DNA of 64,000 nt from Amia ocellicauda (GCF_036373705.1 NC_089861.1:532501-596500), one strand, 5' to 3'. Shown: positions 27,434 to 39,486, counted from the stretch's first letter. Notes: generated from the sequence alone by a model not told the origin. Numbers and translations: made by a program.

Positions 27434-30400
27434 GTATATATTCTTATTTTCTATTTATATTTGTATTTTTTACACATTTACAGGTATCCCGATGGATACC
27501 GTCAAGGTCTCACTGGGTGTCGAGCTGTTCAAAATGTGCTACGAGGAAGACAAACACATTCTACGTGTGGTGGGGGGGGCGCTTCACAACTTTCTGAACA
27601 GCTTTAATGTCTTGCTCAAGCATAGTACTGTGCCAGGCACCGGGGAAACTGCCACAGCTGCGAGAGACGCCTCCGTCCTTTGCCTGGACAAGGACCCAGG
27701 TCTTCTGACCGTCTACTACTTCCACCCCAGCAAAACCACGGACTTGTTCTTCCCGGGGATAATCAAAGCCGCGGCCAGCGTGCTCTACCAGACCGAGGTG
27801 GACATCGTCTCAGAGCCGTCCTGCTACAGAGACCGGGACCCTGAGCTGCACCACCAGCCCTACCTGCTGTACACCGTCCTGGTGAGGAACGCGAAGAGCG
27901 CGTCCCCCAGCCCGCTCCGGACACACTGCTCCGTGGACGTTCCTCTCTCACTTTTCCGCCAGACGTTCCCGTTCCACATCCTGCTAGACCGGGACATGGG
28001 TCTGCTGCAGATCGGGGACGGTCTGAGGCGGCGGCTGAGCAGGAAGGAGGTCCAGCGGAAGCCCGCGTTCCAGGAGCACTTCTCCATCGTGTCCCCGCTG
28101 ACCAGCAGCACCTTCCAGGGGGTGTTGAGCATGCTGAACACGCAGTTCATAGTGAGGATCCGGAGGGGAGCCAGGGCTGCTGACAACTCCCCTGAGGTAA
28201 ATACGCTCTTTAGGGTACATAAGAACATAAGAAAGTGTCCAATCGAGAGGAGGCCATTCGACCCATCGTGCTCGTTTGGTGTCCATTAATAACTAAGTGA
28301 TCAAGGATCCTATCCAGTCTGTTTTTGAATGTTCCCAAATTGTCTCTTCAGCCACATCGCTGGGGAGTTTGTTCAGATTGTGACGCCTCTCTGTGTGAAG
28401 AAGTGTCTCCTGTTTTCTGTCTTGAATGCCTTGAAGCCCAATTTCCATTTGTGTCCCCGGGTGCGTGTGTCCCTGCTGATCTGGAAAAGCTCCTCTGGTT
28501 TGATGTGGTTGATGCCTTTCATGATTTTGAAGACTTGAATCAAGTCCCCACGTAGTCTCCTCTGTTCCAGGGTGAAAAGGTTCAGTTCCTCAGTCTCTCA
28601 GTAGGACATTCCCTTCAGACCTGGAATAAGTCTGGTTGCTCTCCTCTGAACTGCCTCTAGAGCAGCGATATCTTTCTTGAAGTGTGGAGCCCAGAACTGT
28701 CCACAGTATCCAGATGAGCTCTAACTAGTGCATTGTACAGTCTGAACATCACTGCCCTTGTTCTCAATTCTACACTTTAGACAATATACCCTAGCATTGT
28801 GTTTGCCTTTTTTATTGCTTCCCCACATTGTTTGGATGGTGAAAGTCTTCAACAAGGCATTTGATCCCACAGCCCTGCAGTTAGATATCCAGAGCCAAAC
28901 CGCTACTCTTACCTGCCCATTGCCCACTGCGGACCCTCCACTGTGTGTCTGCTGTGCATTTTGAGAAACCCATTCCATATACTGACAGCCTCGTTCTGTT
29001 GCTGTAGCAGTAGCAGAAGATTTTCCATGGTGCACGCAGCAGGACATAACTGAGAGACCAGTGACACTTAGCAGAAATGAAATGTTTCTCTGTTGTAACT
29101 TCAGTAGCACTCCACAGCCCCCCACGCTGCAGCATCAATGAAAAAATATCTCTTGACAACAATGAAAGATTACAGTGCAAAAACAATAAAGTAAACACAG
29201 CCCAGCCTCCAACTATGACCAGCTCAGCACAATGTAGGCAGTGGTGTGGGGTGACTTTTCTCAGTGGGGGTCCTCTGTGTTGTTTATAACTGATGATTTC
29301 CTCCTGAAAGTAGAATGTCATTTGCATTTGTACTTTGCTGTTTGTGCTTTTTTCTTTTCATCCTTGTTCAAAAACAACAGACAACTCTTGGCATTGTTTC
29401 CAAACACATATTCACAACTTCTCTTTCCAATGATGTGGAATTAAAATAGTTGTGTGTCTGCACAAGAGGTCCCAGGGTCACTTCCTGTGAGACTCTCGGG
29501 AATCTGAGGAAGAGCGCGCTGCGAAAGCTTCTGAAATAATGTTGATACTTGCTAGTCATAGTACCGCTGCCCTCCAGAACGCATGTTTTGGGGAATTGTT
29601 GGAATCACATTCTATGGGATCCTCACAAGTACACAGAGATAGAGCTTCATCTGTAAGCCTGGAATTCAGACTTTGTACAGTCTTTGATATCACTTCACTT
29701 GTGAGACTGTGAAACATCAGCGTGACTAGCATGTACGCTAATCTCCAGACACGTCTGTCCTTGAATCGTGGTCAATGGATGATGCAGCCAGTTGTGCCAC
29801 AGATGGCACAGTGTTTACAGACACAACTGGCTTCATCGACCATTAACCACAACTGTGGAGGTAATTGCGAGGTGAAACGTGCCGTGTGTGAGTCTCGCTC
29901 ACTGAGAGTCTTGGATCAATAAACTGCCGGCAATTTGAAAGGCATGATTGGGTTGAATGATACGTTTTATTCTGTGATTGTGTCACTGAGCCTGACATGA
30001 ATCCTTACAAGGTATGATTGAAGGTTAATGGGCCTCCACCTCATTGTGAAATATGGCTTTGTTTGTTAATATCATTGCTGGAATGTTGCGTGTGCCAAAC
30101 TCCCCGGGAGCAGGAACACACTTTGCACACCAGGGCCAGCATGCATAGTTTATACTTACTTTATACAACTTGGTTTTACTGTTTCAAATGCCTAATTTCA
30201 AATACTGTTGGCAAAATGTCACTGCTTTGAATCGTCTTGTGGAAAAGAAAGAATAATGTTTCACCAGATTACGGTTGATCTTTCCTCTTGTTTGGATCAA
30301 ACCGATATTATTTCATGTGATGTTGACTGATTAGCAAAAACGACAACTTTGCCATTTTCTGTTTGTGGACAAGCATGGAAGGTTTACAGATTAAGATTAT

Positions 30401-32507
30401 AACATATTTGATGGCCATTAAGGAACTTTATGCAGCATCCAAACAACTCTTATATCACCAATCTGTTATGAAGGTAATCAGCACTTTGACAAAGATTGCC
30501 GTGAATGATTCAGATCAGATCTGAAAAACACTGCCGTTGAAAGATGGTTCCATATAACCAGATCGGCTCATTTCCCCCGCGTCTCAGGCTTGCGCTCCTG
30601 CTTCGCCGGGTCTTTAGAGACAGGGCTTGTTGTGCCCAAGCCAAGCTATAACAAGTGATACAAAAATAACCCCAACACAAGCCAGCACCCACTGATCTCC
30701 TGTTGAATTGTCTCCCTCTCTCTCCCGGAAGCTCATGGACCTGAAGGGCCAGATGATCTTCGTCTCTGAGGCGGATGCCCTCTTGTTCCTGGGCTCCCCC
30801 TGTGTGGACCGGCTGGAGGAGCTCACGGGCCGTGGGCTGTACCTGTCCGACATCCCCATCCACAACGCGCTGAGGGACGTGGTGCTGGTGGGGGAGCAGG
30901 CCAAGGCCCAGGACGGCCTGAAGAAGCGGCTGGGCAAGGCCAAGGCGGCGCTGGAGTGCGCGCACCGGGCCCTGGAGGAGGAGAAGAAGCGCACCGTGGA
31001 CCTGCTGTTCACCATCTTCCCAGGCCGGGTGGCGCAGCAGCTGTGGCAGGGGCAGCCCGTGCAGGCCAAGAAGTTCGAGAACGTCACGGTGCTCTTCTCC
31101 GACATCGTGGGCTTCACGGCCGTGTGCTCATCCTGCTCGCCCATGCAGGTGGTCACCATGCTGAACGAGCTCTACACGCGCTTTGACCGCTGCTGCGGGG
31201 AGCTGGACGTCTACAAGGTGGGGGGTGGCCCCATGTCCCCAGCCAGCTCTGACCCCCACTCAGGGTCCTCTCAAGGGCCCCCAGGGCAATCTTATCTTCA
31301 TCTTTTTTTTACCTTACCTGTTTTAAAACCAATTTGTGATTTAAGGAACACCCTGGTCCATGCTTCTCAACCACGCTCTGAAACAGGGGTGTCCGACTCC
31401 AGTCCTGGGGGGCCGCAGTGTCGGCTGGTTTTTGCTGAAACAGGAGATCCCAATTACTTAATTAATGTAATTATTTACTCAGATGGGCTTCTCTAAAACT
31501 TTCATATGTTATTTTTATAGCCGATACCTTACAATGTGTTGATGACTCAAAACTGAAGAGAAGTGTGAAATTAAGGTCTCTAGACCAATTAAGGAGCTGG
31601 ATTGGAAGTTAACCCAGCAGACACTGTTGCCCCCCAGGACTGGAGTCTGACACCCCTGCTCTAAAACAAAGGCTCAATCAAACAGCTGAAACCGAGGGGC
31701 CTGTAGCTGAACATGAGTTTATGTGGCGCGGCAGAAGCAGCGCATAAAATATGATAGATGGCGATACTCAGGCATAATGGAGCTATTAAACTGTACTCAA
31801 TGTATCCGCAGGTTTAATTACTAGTGAAGGATTACAATGTGCCTGGTAACTGAGCCGTGCGGTCGTAAGTCAGACTTATTTCTATTAACTTGGCTCCTGA
31901 AAATGGCAACTTTGTAGAAGAAGTAGCTGGTGTTTGCTGTTCAGTTATACACACACAAATTGTGGTTTATCAGGCGTGACAATCAAAAAGGGACTCTTTA
32001 CTGAAACAATGAGATGCAGAAGCACAAGCAGTTTGCAGTATCGTTGGCGCTGGATCTATTCTCAGATTCTGTCAGGCTCCGTACTTGAGACGGTCCTATT
32101 ATTTCACCGTGGAGAAATCTTATAAAGTTTACTGTGGATTAACTAAGTGCATGAAGGGGTTTATTTGGAAACCAGATACCTAGAATAATGGCAGCAAGGC
32201 TACACAACGGTCAATGTGATTCATTGTGAGGCTCAGGACGGTTGTTTTCTTTTCTTGAAAATAGAAATCTACTGCATTGACTTCATTTAAAAACATGACC
32301 TGCTCTAGAGCAAGTCTAGGTCAGAGCGTACTTTCTTACCAATAGAGTCTCTACTTTTGCAGTCGTGACTGATTTAAAAACCATTTTCTCATTGTTCAAT
32401 TCCAGTGTCTGTCAGTGAGGAATGCACAGTTCAGCACAACTTTTGAATCGTGGCTGTCATGATGTAAGAAAAGTGCACTTAACTGACTAATGTTGCCTAT
32501 ATATAGT

Positions 32508-32543
<36 letters not shown>

Positions 32544-35500
32544 CCTCCCTACTTAATTCTTTAAAGGAATAAACTTAACAATCTACAAATTATTTCAGTG
32601 TTTCACTTTCGAGCGGCAATGTAAACACTGATTGTGAGTGGGTTGTCTGAGTCAGGGCTCTCTCTCGGCTCGTGGTTTGGCTCCAGACCTCCTGCAAATC
32701 TTCTGGCAAAACAACAGGAGTCCAACACAAAACCCATCCCATGTCTCCCAGACAAGCTGCTGGTTCCTGTTGCAGGAAATGACACCATGGTCACATGACA
32801 CAGCTGTTGTACTTTAGAGCAAAATACAAAACACATCTAGATTTAAAGACCACCATCCCGGTTACCCGAATAACACAGTAAATGTGACCAGAGAGACAGA
32901 GGTCATAAACACTGCAGCCACTGCGTGAAAGAAAATGTTTTTGTCTTACTATGAATAAAAAGTGAAGTATTCACCTCTCTTGGACTTTATTCAGATTTTG
33001 TTAAAACCTGAAATTCTGACAGATTTAAATTAATTTTGTTACCTTTGATTGGCACAACCTTCTCCACACTTTGAAGAAGCACAATGTTTTTTGAGAAACA
33101 ACAGTTCATGTAGTATTCTCCCCCCTGAGTCAAAACTTGGTGGAACCAATTTTGGTTGCAATTACAGCTGTGATTTTGGTGTAAGTCTCTACCAGGTCTG
33201 CACATCTGGATTGTGCAATATTCGCCCATTATTCTGGGCAAAATTGTTCCAGCTCTGTCGAGTTGGATGGGGATTGTTGGTGGACAGCGATCTTCAAGTC
33301 ATCACAGATTCTCAATGGGATTCAAGTCCGGGCTCTGACTGGGTCACTGTAGGACTTTCGCTGTCTTGCTTTTAAGCCACTCTAGTGTTGCTGTGTGCTT
33401 GGGGTCATTGTCCTGCTGGATGTGGCACCTGAGCTTATTTAAGAGTGTAATAGGAGAGGCAGAGAATACTTTTGTAATGAAGACTTTACAGGATAAAATT
33501 TGTAACTGATTTGTTTTTTTCTCTGCTCCATTTTTCCCCACATATGGAGTAGGTTGTGCAGATCAACAAAAGGAAACAAAATCCCTTTTAAAATGTGTCA
33601 CAATTTCAGGTTGTAACACAAAAAAATGTGAAACAGTTCAATAGGGGTGAATACCTCCTGTAGACACAGTATGTATAGTGTATTATAAATGTAGGACAAA
33701 GAAATGAAAACATTTAAAAGATGTACAGTTATGTATGCAAAGACAGAGCGGAAATGCGTTCCTCGAGTCTGGGAAGAGTCTGTCTCATCAGTCGGTTCCA
33801 TGCAGCGTCACGCAGGAGAAGCACTACATTTGAATTCCTGCGACGGCACCATCTCACAGGGAGAGCAGGTCAAGAGGGTTCAATAACATGACATAACATG
33901 ACATGTTATCTCAGGTGAATGGAGCAAAAGGAAGGAGAAGGACGACTTGTAGATCGTATGGGTATAGTTGTAACACTGTAACAAACAGAACCAAAGCTTG
34001 AAGAGCTGGTAGACATGGTTGTGTTTGCCTTTCCTACTAACTCAATAGGTCATTATTGGATTTGCTCCGGGTAAGTGTGGGCAGCCTGAGAACACAGAGC
34101 CTGGTTGGGCTCATGGCTTAGATCAGGGATGTTCTTGGTGAATTACCAGCAGACGATCCCAGCATCCCGAGCCAGATAATTGCCTTCAGAAATTAGCATC
34201 CAGGCACAGTTTATTCCTCCAACATCCCGATATCCGTCTGTGCTTGGAAGGCAGACAAAAAAAGAAAACAAATGAAGAGAAGAAGTCTCCCGGAACGGCA
34301 CACCATCTGTTGATAGCAGAGAAGAAGCACTTCACGCCTCGCCTCTTCCACCAGAAAATGTGTTTCTGCTGCTCCGCAGGTGGAGACGATCGGAGACGCG
34401 TACTGCGTGGTGGGCGGCCTGCATAAGGAGAGCCAGACGCATGCTGCCCAGATTGCCCTGATGGCACTGCAGATGATGGCGCTGTCTGAGGAGGTAACCA
34501 CTCCGGACGGGGAGCCCATCAAGGTGAGTGAGACGCCGTGCGAGTTAAACTGTTAAGAGCTTTGTGCCAGGTGGAGCTAGCGATCGAAATGTTAGGGTAT
34601 ATGATCAAAAGTGTAGAATTGAGAACAAGGGCAGTGATGTTCAGACTGTACAATGCACTAGTTAGAGCTCATCTGGATACTGTGGACAGTTCTGGGCTCC
34701 ACACTTCAAGAAAGATATCGCTGCTTTAGAGGCAGTTCAGAGGAGAGCAACCAGACTTATTCCAGGTCTGAAGGGAATGTCCTACTGAGAGACTGAGGAA
34801 CTGAACCTTTTCCCCCTGGAACAGAGGAGACTACATGGGGACTTGATCCAAGTCTTCAAAATCATGAAAGGCATCGACCACATCAAACCAGAGGAGCTTT
34901 TCCAGATCAGCAGGGACACAATGGAAATTGGGCTTCAAGGCATTCAAGACAGAAAACAGGAGACACTTCTTCACACAGAGAGGCGTCACAATCTGAACAA
35001 ACTCCCCAGCGATGTGGCTGAAGAGACAATTTGGGAACATTCAAAAACAGACTGGATAGGATCCTTGATCACTTAGTTATTAATGGACACCAAACGAGCA
35101 CGATGGGGCGAATGGCCTCCTCTCGATTGGACACTGTCTGATGTTCTTATGAGAGACAAGTGTAGAAATTGTTGAATTGAGCCACATATGTTGGAGAGGT
35201 CCAAATGAAGCGTGTAAAGGAGCATCCGTGCCTTTGTCTGTTTGTTTTTGTTTATGACAGTACATTCTTTTGCACTCCCCCCCACCCCAGGACATCTCGT
35301 GGACTGAACAGGCCGAGGCTGAAACCGGTACACATCGCAGTGAAGTCACAACGTGCGTTTTCTTAGAGACACAATTCCTTTTCTCTCACAGACGGCCACT
35401 GTGACTTTCTGTCATCGCTGCATTCTGACAGGACAGGAAACACATGACCCTTGACCTTTGCGAAGTGCATCAAAAGGGATGTCATGGGATGTCATTGGCT

Positions 35501-38138
35501 TTCAAAAGATAAAACCAAAGACTGAATGATTTCTCAGAGCTTTATGCTTGAATACAGACTCAGTAAAGAGCCCCTGGGAACACTCTGGAGCTTATTTCTG
35601 TCCAGTCGAGTGCAGGGAAGTAGGCCACTGCATGTACAGTACACTGCACAATCCACACAATTACCTTTGATGAAACGGACCCCAGATTTGGGTCGGTTCC
35701 ATGTTAATTTCAAGAAGTTCTTACATTTTAAATGATTGGTAAATGATTGGGAATTGATGAAAGAAAATTCTAGCGTTGAACACATTTAAAAACTCAGCTT
35801 ACTCAGCTCTGCAAATAAACATTTGGCTGCGAAGATATTTGGCGTTTGTATCTAGGGCACTGGCAGGAGACTGAGCTGAACATTTGTACCAGCTTTCATG
35901 AAACAGAAGACACTTCAGTGTTCGGAGCCTGTGGGGAATATTTCATATGCATGAAGGAGCTGAACACAGTATTCATTCCAGACTTAAATTGGATTAAAAT
36001 TCCCCAAAGAAGCTCTGATATCATGTATTATTATTATTATAATTTATTGATGCAACAAAGCATGCAAAATATAACATCAATGTATCATATTGAGCAGACA
36101 GATGCATCACTTTTGGGTGTTGACAGACATTAAATATTTTCATTTCAAGTCCTTTTCATTTCACCATTTTCCTTGCGTTCTGATTGCTTTGCTTGGAATG
36201 ACAAATAAATGAACCACATGTTTCACATCCGGTTTAAAATGACATGGTTTGCTAAAGCATTTCTTTAAAGTTTCATTACTGGAAACAAACTGGTTGAAAT
36301 GACTATTTTACCAACCTATTTTTGCCTAGAAATAAAGCTTACAATTATTTAGAGCACATTAAAGCTGTTAGAATGATTAACTATTTAATGTAAAGATGCA
36401 TACGGTATGTAAAAAACTAAAGCTTAAAAGCATGAAGTCTATGCTTCCCACGGGGAGAACCAGGAATAAATCAATTTTGTCATTTGTTTGTTTGTTCAAT
36501 TTTCTTTAATTTCCAGATGCGAATTGGACTCCATTCTGGCTCTGTTCTCGCTGGAGTTGTTGGCGTTAAAATGCCTCGTTACTGCCTTTTTGGTAACAAC
36601 GTCACACTGGCAAACAAGTTTGAGTCCTGCAGCCTCCCCGGGCAGATCAACGTCAGCCCGACAACACACAGGTACGTCGTTTCAACCAGGCGCTTAAACC
36701 GGCCCCTGCATTTGACTAACTTGAGTGTAAAATCCCACTGCTTTTAGGGGAGCTAGCATACTGACTTCAATGTGCAGGGCTTCCAAACATTTAACCTGGT
36801 GAGAGCCTTTGAACACATCAGCAATTTTTGTTTGCCGTCTGCAAAAGGCTTCACAGACAAGACATGTTTTCTTCATGAATCTGGCATTAAGTTGGACATC
36901 AATGCTGTCTAGAATTTCACTTTACAGATTTTTATTTGATTTTACAAAATAACAACAAAAACAAAAAATCACCCTGAATTTGTGACTCCATGTGTGGACC
37001 CTGGGCTGGTAACCCCTGTGCTAAGGGATTGTTTTGGCAGGACCCTAAAATACACTGATCACGTCAGGGCAACACAAGGGCAGTGGGCAAGGGCAGACTG
37101 GTGCCATGCAGCTGGGCACTGGGCCACACGAGAGCCCTGGCATGACTCGAGCACACAGAGTTCAAATCCTGCGTGGATCAGGGTTCACCAGTACTGAGTA
37201 GCATTTCCAACTGCTGCCTGGCACCAGATAGGGCTGGTTGGCTATTTACAATCAAAGATTCGCTGGAGAGGGGGAAAAGTGTGCAGCTATGTACTGTCCT
37301 TCACACAGGTTACTGCTGGGATGTTGTCCTTAAACCACAGCACAACTGTGTCACAACTCCATGTCAGTACCAGTGTCTTCTTTACAAGCTCTGGGCATCT
37401 TAGCGTCCTGTCACGGATAAGAGATTTTGATTCTTAGAGTACAAAATTGCACAGCAAACGCCGTCTGTCCTGTTGCCTTTCCATAAGCTGGTTTTGTACA
37501 AAGTGGTTTCTGGCCAAGATGCAGATTCACAGCCGAGTCGTGTGGAGTTGTGTGGAGTTTGGCCCGACTGTGAAACCAGCCAGGCTCTTAATCTGGCCTG
37601 CCAAAGTGTCACAAACAGTGGTTAACTTGACCCTGAAATATTAATCTAATCCTGGTGTGAGTTTCAACTAGGAAGAATCGTGCTTGTAGAGGAATTTAAA
37701 AATAAAATCTTGACAGGTTGAATATGTGAAAGGCATTTGTTGAGCACCAACCCTTAAAACTGCAGACCTAAGGAAATGTACTCTGTGTGGGTAAAACAAT
37801 ACTGATCGAAAACCCTCCCACAGGAACAGTGATCACTACGTTGCAAAAGATCAGAAAGAGGTGCTGTAATACAGTTTGTATTTATTAGCAGAACATCAGG
37901 ATGGATTTCCTAAGCACACACTGAAGCTTTTCCATTTGCTTTCAGACTGTTAAAGGACCACCCCGGGTTCACCTTCATCCCCAGGAGAAGACTGGATCTT
38001 CCTCCAAACTTCCCTCCCGACATCCCCGGAACCTGTTACTTCTTGGAGGCGTCCAGCGACTGCAACGCAAGAGCCTCCGACTCGGAGAGCGAAGCACAGA
38101 GACACGGCAGCACGAACTTCATGGTCGAGGAGGTTTAG
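25813..38138 (+). CDS. GUCY1A1: Soluble guanylate cyclase subunit alpha-1 (8 coding exons)
   Basis: Alpha subunit of the NO-activated heterodimeric guanylate cyclase, which converts GTP to cGMP in the cytosol. Joining 25813-26049, 26671-26732, 27212-27312, 27484-28196, 30732-31217, 34380-34523, 36517-36671 and 37946-38138 gives 2,091 nt and 696 residues without a stop; the human protein is about 690. The start [17 protein letters not shown] identifies alpha-1 rather than alpha-2. Layout: H-NOX-like N-terminal region (about 65-230), PAS-like HNOXA domain (about 270-370), coiled coil (about 425-470, with [11 protein letters not shown]), class III cyclase domain (about 480-665). Metal-binding Asp residues are at about 495 (FSDIVGF) and 539 (ETIGDAYC). 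All introns are GT-AG with matching phases. GUCY1B1, its partner, follows on the same strand. Confidence 0.97.
26671..26732 (+). CDS. GUCY1A1: GUCY1A1 coding exon 2
   Basis: 62-base exon between TTTTCAG and TG|GTAAGA, encoding [20 protein letters not shown] in the N-terminal H-NOX-like region. It ends in phase 2 and the split Cys codon is completed by exon 3. Confidence 0.85.
27212..27312 (+). CDS. GUCY1A1: GUCY1A1 coding exon 3
   Basis: 101-base exon between CTCTGCAG and AG|GTAACT. It encodes a segment starting [17 protein letters not shown]. By my recollection of the human protein the region encoded by exons 2 and 3 is about 13 residues longer here, so the exact exon borders deserve RNA support, although the phases fit perfectly. 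Confidence 0.8.
27389..27431 (+). repeat. (TC)n tract in GUCY1A1 intron 3
   Basis: A 43-base pure TC tract lies about 50 bases before the exon 4 acceptor at 27,483, in a 171-base intron. It could act as an extended polypyrimidine tract, and its length is likely to vary between individuals. Confidence 0.85.
27484..28196 (+). CDS. GUCY1A1: GUCY1A1 coding exon 4
   Basis: 713-base exon between ATTTACAG and GAG|GTAAAT. It encodes the rest of the N-terminal domain ([20 protein letters not shown], then [14 protein letters not shown]) and most of the HNOXA/PAS-like region ([20 protein letters not shown]). It ends in phase 0. Confidence 0.97.
28218..28840 (-). mobile_element. CR1-like LINE 3' end in GUCY1A1 intron 4
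   Basis: Antisense copy of about 620 bases beginning 21 bases after the exon 4 splice donor. It contains the whole ORF2 C-terminal block set also seen at 16,126 and 34,588, and ends with the octamer TTCTTATG twice on its own strand. It shares two single-base deletions with the copy at 34,588 (in the TGATC-AAGGATCC and TTGTTC-AGATTG segments) that are absent from the copies at 18,831 and, where covered, 24,664. Confidence 0.88.
28841..30731. other. GUCY1A1 intron 4, remainder
   Basis: About 1.9 kb of intron sequence with no gene or repeat that I can name. Overlapping short open frames near 28,721-29,327 occur on both strands and have no domain. Confidence 0.5.
30732..31217 (+). CDS. GUCY1A1: GUCY1A1 coding exon 5
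   Basis: 486-base exon between CCCGGAAG and AAG|GTGGGG, phase 0 at both ends, encoding residues 372-533. It covers [11 protein letters not shown], the linker [17 protein letters not shown], the coiled coil with [12 protein letters not shown] and [12 protein letters not shown], and the first part of the cyclase domain with FSDIVGF, which holds the first metal-binding Asp. The exon is markedly GC-rich compared with the flanking introns. Confidence 0.97.
31384..31658. mobile_element. hAT-type MITE in GUCY1A1 intron 5
   Basis: A 275-base element with inverted ends CAGGGGTGTC at 31,384 and GACACCCCTG at 31,658, extending to the shared GACTCCAGTCCTGG block. Flanking octamers CTCTGAAA (31,376-31,383) and CTCTAAAA (31,659-31,666) match at 7 of 8 positions, as expected for an 8-base hAT target duplication. 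It encodes nothing. Confidence 0.85.
31667..32508. other. GUCY1A1 intron 5 segment, nothing recognised
   Basis: No repeat or gene is recognised between the MITE and the (AG)n tract. Confidence 0.5.
32509..32540. repeat. (AG)n microsatellite in intron 5
   Basis: A pure AG tract of about 32 bases. Confidence 0.9.
32964..33662 (-). mobile_element. Internally deleted Tc1-like element in intron 5
   Basis: The ends form imperfect inverted repeats around GTATTCACC and ACCTGAAATT at 32,968 and 33,655. On the - strand, remnants of the transposase are visible: [19 protein letters not shown] at about 33,360-33,418 and [13 protein letters not shown] at about 33,309-33,347, so the second catalytic Asp and the Glu regions remain. 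The region encoding the N-terminal half is missing. Confidence 0.75.
34380..34523 (+). CDS. GUCY1A1: GUCY1A1 coding exon 6
   Basis: 144-base exon, phase 0 at both ends, between CTCCGCAG and AAG|GTGAGT. It encodes [18 protein letters not shown] with the second metal-binding Asp (about residue 539) and [14 protein letters not shown] in the cyclase domain. Confidence 0.97.
34588..35151 (+). mobile_element. CR1-like LINE 3' end in GUCY1A1 intron 6
   Basis: A sense copy of about 560 bases beginning 64 bases after the exon 6 donor. It is nearly identical in reverse to the copy at 28,218-28,840. It runs from the [14 protein letters not shown] block through [16 protein letters not shown] to the 3' UTR and ends at TTCTTATG. 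Confidence 0.88.
35152..36516. other. GUCY1A1 intron 6, remainder
   Basis: No further repeat or gene is recognised in this AT-rich intron sequence. Confidence 0.5.
36517..36671 (+). CDS. GUCY1A1: GUCY1A1 coding exon 7
   Basis: 155-base exon between TTTCCAG and AG|GTACGT, phase 0 to phase 2. It encodes [37 protein letters not shown] and the start of INVSPTTHR, the most conserved catalytic stretch including the purine-binding loop. Confidence 0.97.
37085..37260 (+). repeat. Possible tRNA-derived SINE in intron 7
   Basis: A GAGTTCAAATCC block at 37,158-37,169 resembles a tRNA B box, and TGGTGCCATGCAGCTGG at about 37,100 resembles an A box about 60 bases upstream. There is no clear tail and no second copy in the window, so this is tentative. 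Confidence 0.3.
37946..38138 (+). CDS. GUCY1A1: GUCY1A1 coding exon 8 (terminal)
   Basis: 193 bases from the acceptor TTTCAG to the stop TAG at 38,136. It encodes [36 protein letters not shown] and a variable polar tail ending FMVEEV. The domain end matches the family and the tail is lineage-specific. Confidence 0.96.
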
Positions 38139-38437
38139 ACACCAGCGCCCAGCGCAGAATGAACTGTATTATTAACCGAACAAAATGAGATGGTTAGATG
38201 TGACACACGTACCGAACCCGAGCACCGGGGGGTTATTTCATGCACATATGTGATACGAACACACTGGTAAAATGATCAGCGGTTTTGTACAAATTGTTAT
38301 GCTTTTGTTGTATATTGTCTGAATCCATGTACAAACACGGTCTAGTTTTGTTGCATATCGCACAATCTCACTATTTTGCTGAATTGTAAATCATCACGAC
38401 AGCTGGATGAGAATAAATAATTGATTGTTCCAATTCA
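38139..38437 (+). terminator. GUCY1A1 3' UTR with poly(A) signal
   Basis: A canonical AATAAA at 38,412-38,417 lies about 275 bases after the stop codon and is followed by a T-rich stretch. Cleavage would be expected at about 38,430-38,440. Confidence 0.7.
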
Positions 38438-38809
38438 TATTTTTGTTATAATGATTATTTCTTTGATAATATCAGACAGTGAATAAACAGTGAGAAGGGA
38501 AGTCAAGACCCGGTCAGCAGCTGCCAGGCTGACCCTTTGTTCATCCTGAAAAGTCTTTGTAGTCTGGATCTCAGATGTATTGAGTTGTTTGCCACCATGT
38601 CTACTGTAGCATTTCCACCCTTTCAATTATGTCACTTCTGTTTGTTCTTGGATCCAATCATTTGTTTTTCTGTCTCCTTTTCTTATTCCCAGCGCACATC
38701 TCTCCCTGCTTTGTATTATCTCTCGTTTGCTAGTCTTTTTTGCGTTTAGTGACCAGGTTTCAGAGCACTGGCAATAAGCATTGATCAAATACTCTCTTCA
38801 CACAAACAG

Positions 38810-38811
<2 letters not shown>

Positions 38812-38861
<50 letters not shown>

Positions 38862-38913
38862 AACACATTTGAGAATGGAAAAAGTGAGAATATGCACAAC
38901 AACTGTGTGTGCT

Positions 38914-38960
<47 letters not shown>
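38812..38960. repeat. (TA)n and (GT)n microsatellites
   Basis: A TA tract at 38,812-38,858 and a GT tract at about 38,919-38,960 lie in the 3' intergenic region. Confidence 0.9.
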
Positions 38961-38961
<1 letters not shown>

Positions 38962-39486
38962 TGCATAGAATCAATGACAATACCTCTGATATGATCTGCT
39001 GTGACAACCTGCCATGGCTGAGGAACCAGGATGTGGGATGAACTCCCAGCCGGAGCCAAGCGCAGCCTTCAGCCTGCAGTGCATGTCAGTGCTGTGCTTC
39101 GCTCCACAGCGTCAGCGTCTGTGACAGATTTGGGGAATTTCTGCAGAAATGAGCCCGATCCGAGGCATCACAACATTGTAACACAGCCCAGTGTTAGCCA
39201 GTAACAACAGACACAGCAGCGAGGGGTCGGCACTGCAAGCACACAACCTCAGGACATACAGTGAGGGAAAAAAGTGTTTGATCCCCTGCTGATTTTGTAC
39301 GTTTGCCCACTGAAAAATAAATGATCAGTCTATAATTTTAATGGTAGGTGTATTTTAACAGTGAGAGACAGAATAACAACAACAAAATCCAGAAAAACGC
39401 ATTTCAAAAAAGTTATAAATTGATTTGCATGTTAATGAGGGAAATAAGTATTTGATCCCCTATCAATCAGCAAGATTTCTGGCTCC

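Noticed and set aside
27860..28286. Antisense open frames over GUCY1A1 exon 4
   Set aside because: They are mirror frames of a confirmed GC-rich exon and of the adjoining CR1 tail.
30510..31159. Antisense frames of 151-181 codons over exon 5
   Set aside because: The + strand encodes a canonical cyclase exon with correct splice sites, so the antisense frames are compositional shadows.
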